Source of the DNA: an uncultured Roseobacter sp.
GTDB taxonomy: Bacteria > Pseudomonadota > Alphaproteobacteria > Rhodobacterales > Rhodobacteraceae
Assembly (NCBI RefSeq): GCF_947488185.1
Contig: NZ_CANKYM010000005.1
Location: forward strand, 372,001-436,000
DNA: 64,000 nt
Direction of reading: 5' to 3'
Below the pieces are notes generated by a model. That model was not told the origin of the DNA. It did not search any database and saw only the letters and a list, made by a program, of their open reading frames with translations. Within the stretch, counting starts at the first letter, position 1. The number at the start of each line of letters is the position of its first letter. The translations under genes and the position numbers were made by a program. This document shows positions 34,764-42,845 of this stretch, in pieces.

Positions 34764-34798
34764 TCACGCCCGATTGAACACCTCGGGGAACAGAACAG

Positions 34799-35242
34799 AT
34801 GAAGACACTCACCCTTCTTGCAGCATTGAGCATGGCACCCGGTCTGGCACTTGCCGATACGCTTGCGGATTCGGCAGCCTCAAGCCTGACAGCCCTCAAC
34901 AATACCTTCAATGCATCAGCCGCAAGCTCTGATGCGGATGCACTGGTCAGCCTCTACGCAGAAGACACGCTCTGGATTACGCAAGGTGTGCCCGTTCGCC
35001 ATGGCCTTGCCGGACCACGCGAACTCTTTGACTTTGTGACGGAGAACGCAGGCAAGGTCACTCACACCATCGATCACCTTTTTGTTGCTGAAGATGCAAC
35101 TCTCGCAGTCATGATCGGATCAGTCGAAGCCGTGATTGAAACTGCGGGGATGGACACAACAAGCACCTATCTCTTCGTGCTGCAACCCGAAGAAGACGGC
35201 TGGAAAATTGTCACCGACATGTGGCACCAGCACACAGAGTAA
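34799..35242 (+). CDS. Secreted SnoaL/DUF4440-like protein
   Basis: A 147-residue protein with a signal peptide (MKTLTLLAALSMAPGLALA, cleavage about residue 19) and a SnoaL/DUF4440-type fold: LVSLYAEDTLWITQGVPVRHG and the C-terminal DGWKIVTDMWHQH. The mature protein is periplasmic. GGGGAAC lies about ten bases upstream of the ATG. It appears to be the second gene of a two-gene operon under the divergent TetR regulator. Function unknown; enzyme or ligand carrier are both possible. Confidence 0.75.
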   Translation: MKTLTLLAALSMAPGLALADTLADSAASSLTALNNTFNASAASSDADALVSLYAEDTLWITQGVPVRHGLAGPRELFDFVTENAGKVTHTIDHLFVAEDATLAVMIGSVEAVIETAGMDTTSTYLFVLQPEEDGWKIVTDMWHQHTE

Positions 35243-35314
35243 ACCCGCACCTATGCACCGGCAATCCGGCAGGGGTGGCACGGTCAGTGACCACCTCCCG
35301 CCTTTTGGAACTGC

Positions 35315-36307
35315 TTAGGAGTTTACATCCACGACCACCCGGCCCTTGACCTGCCCTTTCAGGATATCCGCACCCAGCTGCGGCAAATCCCCAAGCGTTG
35401 CCGGGTGCACCATGGCCTCCAGCTTGTCCATGGGCAGATCAGACGCGATGCGCTTCCAGGCCCGCACCCTGTTTTCGTAAGGCTGCATGACGGAATCAAT
35501 GCCGAGCAGGTTTACGCCACGCAGCAGAAAAGGGATCACTGTCGCAGGCAGGCCAGCGCCGCCAGCCAGGCCCACAGCCGAAACGGACGCGCCGTATTTC
35601 ATCTGCCCCAGAACCCGTGCAAGCATCGCGCCTCCAACCGCGTCCACGCAACCCGCCCAGGTTTCCGCCTCAAGCGGTCGTTTGACGGTCTCGTTGATCT
35701 CTTCCCGTGCCACGATCTGCGTTGCCCCAAGCTCCTTCAGGTAATCGGCTGTTTCGGGGCGCCCGGTCACACCAGCAACCTCGTGCCCCAGATGGGCCAG
35801 AATCGCCGTAGCTACCGACCCGACACCCCCGGCGGCACCGGTCACCAGAACCGGGCCATCACCCACTTTCAGCCCATGGTCTTCCAACGCCATCACCGCG
35901 AGCATTGCAGTAAACCCGGCGGTTCCCACAGCCATGGCCCTGCGTGTATCCAGCCCATCGGGCAGCGGCACCAGCCAGTCCCCCTTGACCCGTGCCTTTT
36001 GCGCGTAGCCGCCCCAATGCGCCTCACCGACACGCCAGCCAGTCAGCAACACCTTGTCACCCGGCGCATAGCGATCATCGTCCGAGGCCTCGACGGTCCC
36101 GGCAAAATCGATCCCCGGCACATGCGGATAATTGCGTACCAGCCCACCACCCGGCCCAATGCACAGCCCATCTTTGTAGTTCACCGTAGAGTATTCAACA
36201 GCAACCGTGACATCCCCTTTCGGCAGTTGATCCTCACCGATCTCCTGCACAGCCGCCGACGTTTTGCCGCTTTCCTCATCCTTGCTCACCACAAGTGCCT
36301 TGAACAT
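35315..36307 (-). CDS. acuI: Acryloyl-CoA reductase (MDR family, AcuI)
   Basis: A 330-residue NADPH-dependent medium-chain reductase without structural zinc (YhdH/AcuI group). It reduces acryloyl-CoA to propionyl-CoA and so detoxifies the product of DMSP cleavage or demethylation. The VPGIDFAGTVE motif and nucleotide-binding loop VTGAAGGVGSVATAIL (about residue 152) are present, followed by AVGLAGG. The ATG at 36307 has GGGAG seven bases upstream. It lies 86 bp downstream of dmdA on the same strand, the arrangement known from other roseobacters. Confidence 0.92.
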   Translation of the reverse strand: MFKALVVSKDEESGKTSAAVQEIGEDQLPKGDVTVAVEYSTVNYKDGLCIGPGGGLVRNYPHVPGIDFAGTVEASDDDRYAPGDKVLLTGWRVGEAHWGGYAQKARVKGDWLVPLPDGLDTRRAMAVGTAGFTAMLAVMALEDHGLKVGDGPVLVTGAAGGVGSVATAILAHLGHEVAGVTGRPETADYLKELGATQIVAREEINETVKRPLEAETWAGCVDAVGGAMLARVLGQMKYGASVSAVGLAGGAGLPATVIPFLLRGVNLLGIDSVMQPYENRVRAWKRIASDLPMDKLEAMVHPATLGDLPQLGADILKGQVKGRVVVDVNS

Positions 36308-36393
36308 CTCACATCTCCCGATCCGGGGCACGCCCCTGCTTCATTGTTCTCCAAATATGCATGCACAAGCGATCCGCCAACGCACACTCGCCG

Positions 36394-37497
36394 TCAGGCC
36401 CAGAACCCCGGCTGCACAACGGCCTTGCGCATGCCATCCGGCGTCTCCACCTCCAGCTCCGTGCCACTGTCCCAGTGGGTCATGCGCACCATGCCAATGG
36501 CCACATTGGTCTCGAAGTCCGGGCTCCACGCAGCCGAGGTCACCTGCCCCACGCGCCGACCACCGCCAAAAAGCGGCCAGACCCGGTCACAGCCCGGCAC
36601 CGGATTGCCCTCAATGGCAATCGCCTGCACCTGCTGCACCGGCCCCTCTTTGGCCACGCGCAACAGCGCGTCGCGACCGATACACCCAATGGCCGTCTGC
36701 GTGTCACAGAACCGCCCCAGCCCGCATTCATGCGGCGTGTTGTCATCGGTCATGTCATTACCATAGCTCAGAAGCCCGCCCTCGATCCGCTCGATGGCAT
36801 TTGGGCAGCCCGCCCGCACGTTCAGGTCTTCGCCCGCCTTGAAAAGCGCGCTCCACAGTGGCATGCCCAGATCGCCGCCCTCCACGTAAATCTCGAAGCC
36901 CCCCTGTTTCGAATAGCCCGAGCGCGCAATCGCCAGCTCGCGCCCCTCGTATTCGAAAAGACCAAAGCGGAAGAAGCGCACGTCGCGGATGCTCTCGCCA
37001 AAGACCCGCGCCATCAGCTCTTCCGCCTTTGGCCCCTGCACCGCCAGCGGGCTCACATCCGGCTCGTCGATCAGCACATCCAGCCGCCAGCCATTGGCAA
37101 TCCCTTTGACCCAGAGCAGCAAATCACTGTCGGCAATGGAAATCCACCAGCGATCCTCGGCCAGCTTCACCGCGACCGGGTCGTTGAGCATCCCGCCTGT
37201 CTCATCGACAATCGGCACGTAAAAACACCGCCCCGGCAACATACCCCTCAGATCGCGCGGGGTCAGCATCTGCATCAGCCGCGCCGCATCGGGTCCGCGC
37301 AACTCCACCTGCCGCTCGGCTGAGACATCCCAGACCTGTACGTGGTTCTTCAGATGGTGGTAATCGGCCTCCACACTCTCGAACACCGTGGGCAGCAGCA
37401 TGTGGTTGTAGATCGTATAGGCTTTCACGCCCGCCGCCTCGACCCCGGCAGAGAACGGCGTACGGCGCAGCCGCCGCGACGGAGAGATCAGCGCCAT
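36394..37497 (-). CDS. dmdA: DMSP demethylase DmdA
   Basis: A 367-residue GcvT-fold protein that moves a methyl group from dimethylsulfoniopropionate to tetrahydrofolate, giving 3-methylmercaptopropionate. It follows the Pelagibacter DmdA pattern closely in order and length (369): YNHMLLPTVFE near residue 29, DYHHLKNHVQVWDV, LMTPRDL-type segment at about 79, LAEDRWWISIADSD, EPDVSPLAVQGPK, and the RAGCPNAIERIEGGLLSYGN region near 235. These distinguish it from glycine-cleavage T protein. The ATG at 37497 starts three bases after the DinB stop, with AGAGGA inside the DinB gene. Translation is probably coupled. Confidence 0.95.
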   Translation of the reverse strand: MALISPSRRLRRTPFSAGVEAAGVKAYTIYNHMLLPTVFESVEADYHHLKNHVQVWDVSAERQVELRGPDAARLMQMLTPRDLRGMLPGRCFYVPIVDETGGMLNDPVAVKLAEDRWWISIADSDLLLWVKGIANGWRLDVLIDEPDVSPLAVQGPKAEELMARVFGESIRDVRFFRFGLFEYEGRELAIARSGYSKQGGFEIYVEGGDLGMPLWSALFKAGEDLNVRAGCPNAIERIEGGLLSYGNDMTDDNTPHECGLGRFCDTQTAIGCIGRDALLRVAKEGPVQQVQAIAIEGNPVPGCDRVWPLFGGGRRVGQVTSAAWSPDFETNVAIGMVRMTHWDSGTELEVETPDGMRKAVVQPGFWA

Positions 37498-37498
37498 C

Positions 37499-38002
37499 TC
37501 AGGCATCCTCTGGCATAAATGGAATGTCGGTGTCGTCGGTCTCCACCCCAAGTGCCGTCAAGGCTCCGTGCACCTGTCCACGGTGATGGGTCTGGTGGTT
37601 GAAGAAATGCACCACGCAGAGCGCATAAGACTTCGACATCTCCCGCCCCGCAGCACCCGACCACCAGGTCAGATCTCCATCGAACGCCTCATCGGCGACA
37701 CCCGCGGCCCAACGGGTGATACGCGCGTCTACACCAGGGCGCTCTGCCATGAGTTCGGACCAAGCATAGGCGTTGCCCGTCTCATTCAAGGGCTTTGACG
37801 GCCCCTCACCCCCATCAAAGCGCGACATCCACATCAAGTCGCCCCACATCAGATGGCTCAGCGTCGCCCGGATCGACCCCCAAAACAGCCCCCGGTCTGC
37901 CTCCCGCGCCTCATCGCTCAACGACTCGACCGCCGCGAACATCCACCGGTTCTGCCAGGCGTTGTAGCGCGCCATCATCTGCGCATAAGTCGGGTCGATC
38001 AC
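37499..38002 (-). CDS. DinB family protein
   Basis: A 167-residue four-helix-bundle protein of the DinB/YfiT superfamily. The metal-binding histidine triad is visible as H50 (LSHLMWGD), H135 and H139 (FNHQTHHRGQ). Family members include bacillithiol S-transferases and mycothiol- or glutathione-dependent isomerases; many are thiol transferases of unknown substrate. It overlaps the DUF1326 gene upstream by ATGA and directly precedes dmdA. Linkage with DMSP demethylation, whose later steps release methanethiol, makes a thiol-related role plausible but unproven. Confidence 0.87.
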   Translation of the reverse strand: MIDPTYAQMMARYNAWQNRWMFAAVESLSDEAREADRGLFWGSIRATLSHLMWGDLMWMSRFDGGEGPSKPLNETGNAYAWSELMAERPGVDARITRWAAGVADEAFDGDLTWWSGAAGREMSKSYALCVVHFFNHQTHHRGQVHGALTALGVETDDTDIPFMPEDA

Positions 38003-38706
38003 GGCTTGGGGCCTTTCCAGTCAATCGGGCAGATCTCGGCCGATTTTCCGCCGAAATCCCACACCCGGCCATAATCGCGCACCCGGCTTTTGAGCCCTGT
38101 GGCCGCGATGATGTCGGGACCCATCCAGTACTTCGAATTGCTCACCATCACCGGATGTTCCGGGTCCTTGCCGGCCACCATCTCGATCTCGCCCTGGATC
38201 TTGCGCCCGATCATGATCGACCGGCGATTGCCCTCGCGCACGATCTCGACGGGCGCGCGTTCCGCGCCGATGATCTCGCTCACCAGCATCGTAAAGAGCC
38301 CCGTGGTACCGCCCGCAGCACCTGAGAAAATCTGCAAGATCCCGTTATACGCCTTACCGCTCGCACGCTCATCGACATAGGCGGCCACCTTCCAGTTCCC
38401 CTCGCCCATACGCCCCGGTATGTCCACCAGAAGCCCGATGTTCAGACCGCCAAGGTCCTCACCCTCATAGTGCCCTTCATCAATGGCAATCGCCATCCAG
38501 GCGTGGCAATGCCCTTCGGTGGGCGGGTGTGCACCCAGGCTGACCACGCAGGGGCAAAACACCGTGCAGGAGCAGTTCAGAAACAGCTCGCCCTTGATCG
38601 CCCATTCCGTCGGGCTGGTCTGACGTCGCTTTGGGTTCGGCATCCGCTGGTCGATGCGCTGCGAAATCGGCAAGCGATCAGCATCCGCCTTCCTGTTCTT
38701 GGCCAT
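37999..38706 (-). CDS. DUF1326 domain-containing protein
   Basis: A 235-residue protein of unknown function. It has a Cys cluster C45-x-C47-x3-C51-x-C53 followed by C67-H68 (GHCHAW), a pattern suggesting metal or cluster binding. The first 35 residues are basic and probably disordered, and no signal peptide was recognised. It overlaps the DinB gene by ATGA and follows the DUF2182 membrane protein by three bases. DUF1326 and DUF2182 genes are often paired in proteobacteria, so they likely act together at the membrane. Confidence 0.85.
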   Translation of the reverse strand: MAKNRKADADRLPISQRIDQRMPNPKRRQTSPTEWAIKGELFLNCSCTVFCPCVVSLGAHPPTEGHCHAWMAIAIDEGHYEGEDLGGLNIGLLVDIPGRMGEGNWKVAAYVDERASGKAYNGILQIFSGAAGGTTGLFTMLVSEIIGAERAPVEIVREGNRRSIMIGRKIQGEIEMVAGKDPEHPVMVSNSKYWMGPDIIAATGLKSRVRDYGRVWDFGGKSAEICPIDWKGPKP

Positions 38707-38709
38707 TCT

Positions 38710-39483
38710 CTATCCTCCCAAGATCACCCAAAGACCTGCCGCACAGAGCAGCACACCCATGGGTTTTGTTACATAATGCCCGATCTGAGGCAGCTTCTCG
38801 ATCACCATAAACAGGGTCGCCAGCCCCATCCACGCCAGGTTCATCACCCCGCCGACAAACCCCAGCGACATGAACCCCCAGCAGCAGCCAACGCAAAACG
38901 CGCCGAGCCCCAGTCCCATGCGCAACCCGCCCGCAAAACCGGTGCGCCAATGTCCGAGGAAGTACATCGCAGGTGCATGGCACACACCATGGCAGATTTC
39001 CTTGGCCCGCGTGAACTGGAACGCGCCCACGGCTAGCAGCAATCCGCCGGCGACCCACGGGCTGCGCGCGATCCCCAGCATGTCCACCACACCGCCAAAG
39101 AGCAGCACCAGTTGCGCGCCGGTGATCACGGCGGCAAACCCGACCCAGACGATGAAATACCCCAGCAGCACGCCCAGCCAGCCCGCGCGCGTTCCATTGG
39201 CACTCACCATCAGGTCCTCATAGGCCCGCAGCGTCGGCACCAGAGTCGGCAGCATCATCGCCGCCATCATGATCACCCACATCCAAAAGAGCGGCCCGAA
39301 ATTCGCCATCGGCATATACATGGGCATGCGCGGATCCATCGCCGCCATGGCCTGCCCCTGCGGCCCCGGGCGGCCCAGCAGATCGAGGTCCATATCGACG
39401 CTCATCACATACATCACCCACCACGCCGCCAGAATGGCGGCGAAAAAGCCCAGCCAGAGGGTGGTGCGCAGGGTGGCGTGCAT
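38710..39483 (-). CDS. DUF2182 integral membrane protein (predicted metal-binding)
   Basis: A 257-residue inner-membrane protein with about six to seven helices. Met- and Cys/His-rich features suggest metal binding: MPMYMPMANFGPLFWMWVIMM near residue 53, EICHGVCHAP near 165 and FCVGCCWGFMSLG near 195. The start at 39483 (AAGGAG 12 bases upstream) gives a normal family start; the frame is open 19 codons farther. It is the first gene of the minus-strand run leading to dmdA and is divergent from the GntR regulator across about 70 bp. Confidence 0.83.
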   Translation of the reverse strand: MHATLRTTLWLGFFAAILAAWWVMYVMSVDMDLDLLGRPGPQGQAMAAMDPRMPMYMPMANFGPLFWMWVIMMAAMMLPTLVPTLRAYEDLMVSANGTRAGWLGVLLGYFIVWVGFAAVITGAQLVLLFGGVVDMLGIARSPWVAGGLLLAVGAFQFTRAKEICHGVCHAPAMYFLGHWRTGFAGGLRMGLGLGAFCVGCCWGFMSLGFVGGVMNLAWMGLATLFMVIEKLPQIGHYVTKPMGVLLCAAGLWVILGG

Positions 39484-39543
39484 GAGTCGTCTTGTCTCCT
39501 TGCGATTCAAATGCCAGACAATTAGAACCCGGGCAAACATTAA

Positions 39544-39554
39544 ATGTAAGACAT
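39544..39554. promoter_or_regulatory. GntR/FadR-type operator palindrome
   Basis: ATGTAAGACAT is a perfect palindrome with a GT-N3-AC core, the consensus half-site arrangement of FadR-subfamily GntR regulators. It lies directly before the regulator start codon (39555) and in the divergent promoter of the DUF2182-DUF1326-DinB-dmdA-acuI run, so it could control both directions. Confidence 0.5.
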
Positions 39555-40286
39555 ATGAAAATCGATCCCAAGAACCCCGCCGACCTCTCCGCTCAGATTG
39601 CCGGGGCGATCCGCGATGCGATCATCTCGGGCGGTCTGATCGTCGACGAACGCCTGCCCTCAGAGGCAGAGCTGGCTGAGCAATTCGACGTCTCCCGCCC
39701 GACGGTGCGCGAGGCACTGAAACGGTTGGCGGCGCAGTCGCTGATCCGCACGCAACGCGGCGCCACGGGCGGCGCCTTTGTCAATCGGCTGAGTTTTGAG
39801 GCGGCGCAACCACAGCAGATCACCACCTCGACCCTGCTGCTCAGCATGAACGCCGTAAGCTTCGAGACCGCCTGCGAGGCGCGCTATGCGCTGGAGCGGG
39901 CCTGCGCGCCTCTCTCCGCCGAACGACGCACCCCTGACCATCTGGCCACTATGCGCGCTGAGATTCACCGCCAGTCGCAGCCAGGCCTGACGGACGAAGC
40001 CTTCTGTGCCTCCGATGTGGCCTTTCACCGGGCGCTCGTCGATGGCGCAGGCAACCCGGTGCTGTCCTATCAGCTGGCCGGTGCGGTCGAGGCGATGCAG
40101 CCGCTGATGAACATGATTACTTTTACCGCCCGCGACCGCGCGCGCATCATCACACTGCACACGGATATCGCCGATGCGGTGGAGGCTGGTGACGGCGCGA
40201 CAACGCTGGCCGCCCTGACCGCGCTGGAAACCGAAACCCAGGACCTGGCGCAAAGCGTCTTTGCGGCCCGCGCGGCACGCAGCTGA
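39555..40286 (+). CDS. GntR family transcriptional regulator (FadR subfamily)
   Basis: A 243-residue regulator with an N-terminal winged helix (LPSEAELAEQFDVSRPTVREA, about residues 36-56, then GATGGAFV) and a C-terminal all-helical FCD ligand domain with the metal-binding Asp/His pattern (ASDVAFHRALVDGAGNPVL, about 153-171). FCD regulators respond to organic acids. It is divergent from the DMSP-associated run, so its likely effector is a DMSP-derived acid such as acrylate or 3-methylmercaptopropionate; this is inferred from context. The ATG has only a weak ribosome-binding site. Confidence 0.9.
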   Translation: MKIDPKNPADLSAQIAGAIRDAIISGGLIVDERLPSEAELAEQFDVSRPTVREALKRLAAQSLIRTQRGATGGAFVNRLSFEAAQPQQITTSTLLLSMNAVSFETACEARYALERACAPLSAERRTPDHLATMRAEIHRQSQPGLTDEAFCASDVAFHRALVDGAGNPVLSYQLAGAVEAMQPLMNMITFTARDRARIITLHTDIADAVEAGDGATTLAALTALETETQDLAQSVFAARAARS

Positions 40287-40351
40287 CGCCGGTACGCCGG
40301 AACCCGCCGCTCGGGCACGTCAAGCCTGCAGATTTATGCCGCCGCCGGACC

Positions 40352-40370
40352 TGCCTGTTTCAAACAGGCA
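40352..40370. promoter_or_regulatory. 19 bp palindrome upstream of the metalloprotease gene
   Basis: TGCCTGTTT (40352-40360) and AAACAGGCA (40362-40370) are perfect inverted repeats around one central C. A hairpin with a one-base loop is unlikely, so a dimeric protein operator is the better reading. It lies 65 bp before the leishmanolysin-like gene and 66 bp after gntR. Confidence 0.4.
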
Positions 40371-40434
40371 TATCTGACACTACCTGTGATTGAACACCGC
40401 CCCCGCGGCCGCCGTAAATGAGACAGGTGCACAG

Positions 40435-41169
40435 ATGATCACACTCGACTTCACCACCCCGATTTCTGACCCAAGGCGCAGCGCCTTTGCTCGTGCCGCC
40501 AACCGCTGGGACGCGATCATCGACACTGCCTTCGAACCCATCCAATTTGAGGGCCGCCAACTCGACGGTTTGCTCATAGAAGTCTCCATCGCCCCCATCG
40601 ACGGGCCGGAGGGCGTGCTGGGTCAGGCCGGGCCGACCGCCCTGCGTCCGGGGTCGGAGTTGCCGGTGGCAGGCATCATGCAGTTCGACACCGCCGATGT
40701 CGAACGACTTGAGACAAACGCCAGTTTTGAGGACGTGGTGCTGCACGAGATGGCGCATGTGCTTGGGTTCGGCACGCTCTGGACGCGCGCAGGGCTGGTA
40801 GAGGCCAGTGGCACAAATGACCCGCGCTTCCGCGGCGGCGAGGCGATCCGCGAATATCAGGCGCTTGGCGGTACCGGTGCGGCCGTGCCCATCGCCAATA
40901 CCGGCGGTGCAGGCACCCGCGAAGGCCACTGGCGCGAGCTGGTGTTTGGAGACGAATTGCTCACCGGATTTCTCTCCGGCGCCCAGCGTCCGATCAGCCG
41001 CCTCTCCATCGCCTCCTTCCAGGATCTGGGATACGCAGTCGATCTGAGCACTGCCGACGCCTACGCCCTGCCCGATTTTCGTGCGTTGGCCGAGATGGGG
41101 ATCACCGAAGCCGTGCGGATCTGCGATCTCTGCCGCATGGGGCGACCGGAGCCTGTGGTCCTGCAGTGA
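40435..41169 (+). CDS. Leishmanolysin-like zinc metalloprotease
   Basis: A 244-residue metzincin-type peptidase. The zinc motif HEMAHVLGFG (H104, E105, H108) is followed by a third probable ligand, H165 in EGHWRELVFGDELLTGF, which matches the M8 leishmanolysin arrangement; a Met near the end of that segment could not be assigned. The N-terminal half has a metzincin beta-sheet layout. No signal peptide was seen, which is unusual for a family that normally acts outside the cell. The ATG has AGGT eight bases upstream. DUF4345 follows 39 bp downstream. Confidence 0.82.
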   Translation: MITLDFTTPISDPRRSAFARAANRWDAIIDTAFEPIQFEGRQLDGLLIEVSIAPIDGPEGVLGQAGPTALRPGSELPVAGIMQFDTADVERLETNASFEDVVLHEMAHVLGFGTLWTRAGLVEASGTNDPRFRGGEAIREYQALGGTGAAVPIANTGGAGTREGHWRELVFGDELLTGFLSGAQRPISRLSIASFQDLGYAVDLSTADAYALPDFRALAEMGITEAVRICDLCRMGRPEPVVLQ

Positions 41170-41208
41170 CATCTTGCCAAGGGCCGGCACCCCGCTAGGT
41201 CTGGCATC

Positions 41209-41562
41209 ATGACCGATATCGTGAACATCACTGCCAGCCTGCTGACGATCGCCTTCGGGCTCTTTGGATTTGTCGCCCCGCGCTACACCGCCGCCGCGCT
41301 TGACCTCGCACCGACCACCAGCACTATGGGGCTGAGCGAGATGCGTGCCTCCGTCGGCGGGCTCTTTGTGGTGGCGGGACTTGCGGCGCTCTGGCTGGAT
41401 GACTCGGTGGCCTACGCGATGATCGGTTTTGCTTTCCTCGGTGCCGCTATCGGGCGCGGCCTATCGCTGATCTTTGACAACCCACCGCGCCGCAAGGTGC
41501 TGGTCTTTGGCGGGATCGAGGTCGCTCTTGCCGTGGCCTTCCTGCTCGCCAATCCGATCTGA
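41209..41562 (+). CDS. Small membrane protein, DUF4345-like
   Basis: A 117-residue protein with four predicted membrane helices (about residues 5-22, 45-62, 67-85 and 97-114) and a short cytoplasmic basic loop (NPPRRKV). The layout and the FVAPRYTAAAL and SEMRASVGGLFVV segments resemble DUF4345 proteins. No enzymatic residues stand out, and the function is unknown. It may be co-transcribed with the metalloprotease upstream. The tmRNA gene follows about 200 bp later. Confidence 0.7.
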   Translation: MTDIVNITASLLTIAFGLFGFVAPRYTAAALDLAPTTSTMGLSEMRASVGGLFVVAGLAALWLDDSVAYAMIGFAFLGAAIGRGLSLIFDNPPRRKVLVFGGIEVALAVAFLLANPI

Positions 41563-41760
41563 GATTGCGCAGACAGGCGCCTGCCGTTCGATTGCAGACC
41601 GCAAATCACTTGATGTGGGATTTACGACTAACTTTAAAAAGTGGGTATTACCTTCTGAATTTATTTAAAAATTGACCGTTTGCGCGGCAACGTGGCCATC
41701 TTCTAACCCTGCGGCTTGCCTCTTGAGATTTGCCGTCAATACGCCTATATCTGCGGTGTC

Positions 41761-42066
41761 CTTCGGGACTATGGACATAAACGCGCTCGTAATAAGCGGA
41801 TCGGACCCGGGGGCGGTACCCGGCGACTCCACCACAATCCTTCATTTGGGGATCATGGGGTCGAAACAGGATCGACGAACGTCTAAAGGGGTTTGCTTTG
41901 TCTCGGCTGTCTGCCACCGTTATCGGCGAAACATGTACAATTGCAAATGACAATCGTGCTCCAGTAGCAATGGCCGCGTAAGCGACCTGAGATACTGAAA
42001 CCTAACTCCTTGCGTTTAGCGACGTAAGGCGGGGTTCGCAGGCACCTGGCAACAGAAGCCTGCACT
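41761..42066 (+). ncRNA. ssrA: Two-piece (circularly permuted) tmRNA
   Basis: The acceptor piece comes first. It ends ACCCGGCGACTCCACCA at 41834, with a T-arm-like GGGGGCGGTACCC. After 22 bases the coding piece begins GGGGTCGAAACAGGATCGACG at 41857. GGGGTCG (41857-41863) pairs over seven positions with CGACTCC before the CCA end, giving the tRNA-like acceptor stem. The tag reading frame at 41943-41981 encodes ANDNRAPVAMAA and stop, starting at a GCA resume codon. The order acceptor-then-coding is the alphaproteobacterial permuted form. The 5' boundary is approximate; the 3' end lies at the GCAGGC/GCCTGC hairpin near 42063. It rescues stalled ribosomes and marks products for ClpXP. Confidence 0.95.
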
Positions 42067-42073
42067 TTTCTTC
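42055..42073. repeat. att-like direct repeat, left copy
   Basis: GAAGCCTGCACT-NN-TCTTC, overlapping the 3' end of the tmRNA coding piece. It matches the copy at 43623-43641 in 17 of 19 positions; only the two central bases differ. Confidence 0.75.
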
Positions 42074-42099
42074 ATTGCTGCTAACCGTATGATTTTCAA

Positions 42100-42845
42100 T
42101 CATTTTGACTTTCCACTTTTCCAGTGCTTTACAATCTTCTCTTCCTTGTGTTCCCGCAAGTCCCTCAGAACCACTTGGCCGTTGGCCTTCCGATCCGCAT
42201 ATCGGCGGTAATGCTCGATCATCTCTACTGACGTCCCAACCATGTCGGAGATCTGCAGCGCAGTATAACCTTCGCCTCTCAATCTGATCACCGCGTTAGC
42301 GCGCAACCCGTGAGGCACAGCGCCTTCAAGGATTGGATACTTCTTCCGCTCCCGGTCAAAAGCCATCCACATTTGGTCGGGGCTGAAAGGTTTGCCTTTG
42401 CTTTTTCCGTGTCCCTGCAGAAGGTATGGGCTAGGTCGGCGCTCCCAAGTTGCCATCTCGGCCTCAAGTTCAGGAAAGATGGGGCACCAAGGCATCACCC
42501 CCGTCTTTTTTGAGGTAGGCTAAAGCCTCCATCATCCTCATCATTCGGGTTACGTCGAACCACGTCGCTGATGCGCTGGCCAGTATAGCGGCTGAGATAG
42601 TAAAAGCGGCGCAAGACACCCGAAAATGTCTTCTCTGCGAATGCAAGCTGATCGGCTGTCCAAGGTTTGTGACCTTCACCCTTAGCAAATCGCTCAACAC
42701 CTTGTGTGGGATCGTGTGTAAGAAGCTCCACAGGACCGTTCGCCCAAGCCGACATCGCCTTGATCGCGTCCTGAACATTGTTCGCGACTCCGGGTTTCTC
42801 AGTACCAATCTTTCGAACCAGCGCATCTACATGACGTGGCCGCAC
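42100..42845 (-). pseudogene. Tyrosine-type phage integrase, N-terminally truncated and frameshifted
   Basis: Two overlapping frames (42495-42845 and 42100-42498) together encode the core and catalytic domains of a phage integrase. The first has ANNVQDAIKAMSAWA and the box I arginine in YTGQRISDVVR. The second has HGLR (H-x-x-R) and the tyrosine segment EMIEHYRRYADR. Adding one A to the A6 run at the frame junction (plus-strand T6 near 42511-42516) gives a continuous QKKTG-type sequence, so a single-base loss split the gene. About 100 N-terminal residues are missing and replaced by the end of a phage head gene. Confidence 0.85.

Noticed and set aside
41857..42066. Disruption of tmRNA by the prophage remnant
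   Set aside because: The left att-like repeat preserves the end of the coding piece, and all recognised tmRNA parts are present.
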